Source of the DNA: Gymnorhina tibicen
Lineage: Eukaryota; Chordata; Aves; Passeriformes; Artamidae
Direction of reading: 5' to 3'
NCBI GenBank assembly: GCA_013399875.1
Contig: VXAZ01007538.1
Coordinates: 62,001-126,000, forward strand
Length of the DNA: 64,000 bases
Shown: in pieces, positions 62,551-64,000 of the stretch
Position numbering within the stretch: the first letter of the stretch is position 1
How the letters are laid out: each line of letters begins with the position of its first letter
The notes under the pieces: model-generated
Database searches by the model: none
Seen by the model: the letters and a program-made list of their open reading frames with translations, nothing else
Told to the model about the DNA's origin: nothing
Made by a program: the position numbers and the translations under genes

Positions 62551-63439
62551 TCTCTACTATGCTTCATCTAGAAATGTTGCAAAGATGCCTTTGCTTCTTA
62601 AGTTTTGTAATACTAACACTTTGAGTTATCTGTAGTTCCAGACGTAAAAGTAAAGCCCACAAATAGCGTTTTTGCAACAGCTGAAATCAATAACCAATTT
62701 CACCAAAACCAAGACTACTGTCGAGCAAAGAAGACAATCAGCAAGCATGCTTTTTGGAGATCAAAAAAAGCTGTTAAGAGTCCCAAAGCTATTAAAAAGT
62801 AAGTGGGTTCTAGGTTTTTGTATTGTTTTGATATCCAACTGTTACTTTGAAGCAATGTTTATTTCTATGCTTGAAGGACAAGCCCTTCATTTATTATCAA
62901 CCTTACATTATATATTCCGATTTTGAACATGCTATAAGAATAAAAAACCCAAACATTATTTCAAGTATTATATTCGATTAGGCAACCCAATATTGCTGAA
63001 TAAAACCAGGGTATAGCTGTGTTATTCTCCAACAACTTTGTCTGGTTTAGCAAAGCATTATACACTTCCTACAAACGCTGTATTTTTATAGTGGTTAAAT
63101 TGCTGTGAAGTCTGCTTGGCTTCCTTCCTTTCTTCCTTGCTAAAATTAGTTGTTCATGCTACAATCCATCACCTCCATCCTTCCTGAACCCAATACTGAA
63201 AGCAAGTTTAGATTTTAATTCTCTTCTAAACCAATATTTGATGCTTATCCCTTTTCAGTGTCAGCTGTTTCCCAAGATCAAAAATATACAATCCTTTCCA
63301 CTTCTCCATTTATACCTTCAATCCAGTAAATCAAAAGATTTACAAATTCATCTCTCATGTCTTGTCTGACAGTTTATGGATCCACCCCTGAACACCAGGT
63401 ACTTTTGTCCTAACAAAACTTCCTTTCACATGTCAAGCA

Positions 63440-63900
63440 TCTTCTTGGGGATGTTAAGATTACTTCTCAAACCCAGGAAAACCTAAAAAGAACTCATAAT
63501 TCCCTTCTGAATGTCTTCCATCCTTTTGCAGGCACAATGAATAAGGTGCAGTGATGTCACTAAAACATTCATTTCTCTCTTTCTGACACTGGCTTGTCCC
63601 TACCTAAGGGACGTTATACCTAAGTCTTGTAAATTCTTTTTGTATACCACCAGCAAGATGTGTTACCCTTTTACATATCTAAGACTTGCTCTTCAGGTAG
63701 TCATCTCATTACTGTCTTTCTCCTAAAACAGGACATTCTTGACATTTTCGTACATAATGTCCATGCTATTTCAAAATTAGTTACTTTCTTCTGTTAGAAT
63801 TTCTTAGTCCTCTTTGCATTTTTCCTTTGCTGTAGCACATCAAGTGGAGACTATTGACCTTTCCCTTCAAGATTTTTCATAACAAAATCCATTTATGTTC
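63440..63900 (-). repeat. possible very old CR1-like fragment
   Basis: Scattered antisense CR1-like words occur, such as TTCCCTTCTGAATGTCTTCC and later TTTGCATTTTTCCTTTGCTG followed by GCACATC, in the order of CR1. The divergence is high and the identification is weak. Confidence 0.3.
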
Positions 63901-64000
63901 ACGATTTCTCATACAAGATCAAGGTCAGATTACAGTTTCCACTGCCAGCCATGCTTGTTGCCTAATCATCACATTTTACGTTTTAAAATTCTGCCCTTGT

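Larger units (their letters stand above)
29701..64000. other. gene-poor tract downstream of FAS
   Basis: About 34 kb in which I find no coding exon with homology. CH25H, a single-exon gene of about 270 codons that would be easy to see, is absent. So are the conserved lipase exons of LIPA and the long tetratricopeptide exon of IFIT genes. The tract holds the CR1 relics, the solo LTR, the tandem duplications and the AT-rich block listed separately. Confidence 0.55.

Noticed and set aside
1..64000. CRISPR arrays, operons and other prokaryotic features
   Set aside because: The sequence is vertebrate nuclear DNA; no regularly spaced direct repeats were found.

Overview
The window is vertebrate nuclear DNA and most likely avian. 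Genes are intron-split with GT-AG introns, repeats are sparse, degenerate LINEs of CR1 type are present, two regions look like solo LTRs of endogenous retroviruses, and the one recognisable gene sits behind a CpG island in otherwise AT-rich sequence. A passerine is possible but cannot be shown from the sequence.

One protein-coding gene can be reconstructed with confidence: FAS (TNFRSF6/CD95), the Fas-ligand death receptor, on the + strand in nine exons between about 11372 and 23664. The encoded order is signal peptide (exon 1 and the start of exon 2), three cysteine-rich domains (exons 2-5), transmembrane helix (exon 6), short cytoplasmic linker (exons 7 and 8) and death domain plus tail (exon 9). 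All eight introns follow GT-AG and all exon phases join without a break, giving 364 residues from the downstream start or 373 from the upstream one. The gene starts inside a CpG island (about 10840-11960). Just 5' of the start codon lies an overlapping kappaB-like and IRF-like sequence.

Layout: 1-10800 is intergenic, with one old L3/CR1-like repeat and no exon I can defend. 10840-11960 is the FAS CpG island and exon 1. 11429-17767 is intron 1, carrying a probable solo LTR. 17768-23664 holds exons 2-9. 23665 to about 24460 is the probable 3' UTR. 24460-64000 is a gene-poor tract with two further GC-rich islands (about 26900-27245 and 29440-29700), a strong interferon-response-like element (27503-27520), degenerate CR1 copies, a well-bounded solo LTR (55758-56193), a perfect 41-bp tandem duplication (61005-61086) and a very AT-rich block (62341-62550).

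The neighbours known around mammalian FAS (ACTA2, CH25H, LIPA, IFIT genes) were not found. The most open-ended signal is the area at 26.7-27.5 kb: a CpG island, a minisatellite-like basic reading frame, a polypyrimidine tract, a TATA-like motif on the - strand and a triple GAAA-type ISRE. Together they suggest an unannotated interferon-responsive transcription unit 3' of FAS, but this is inference.
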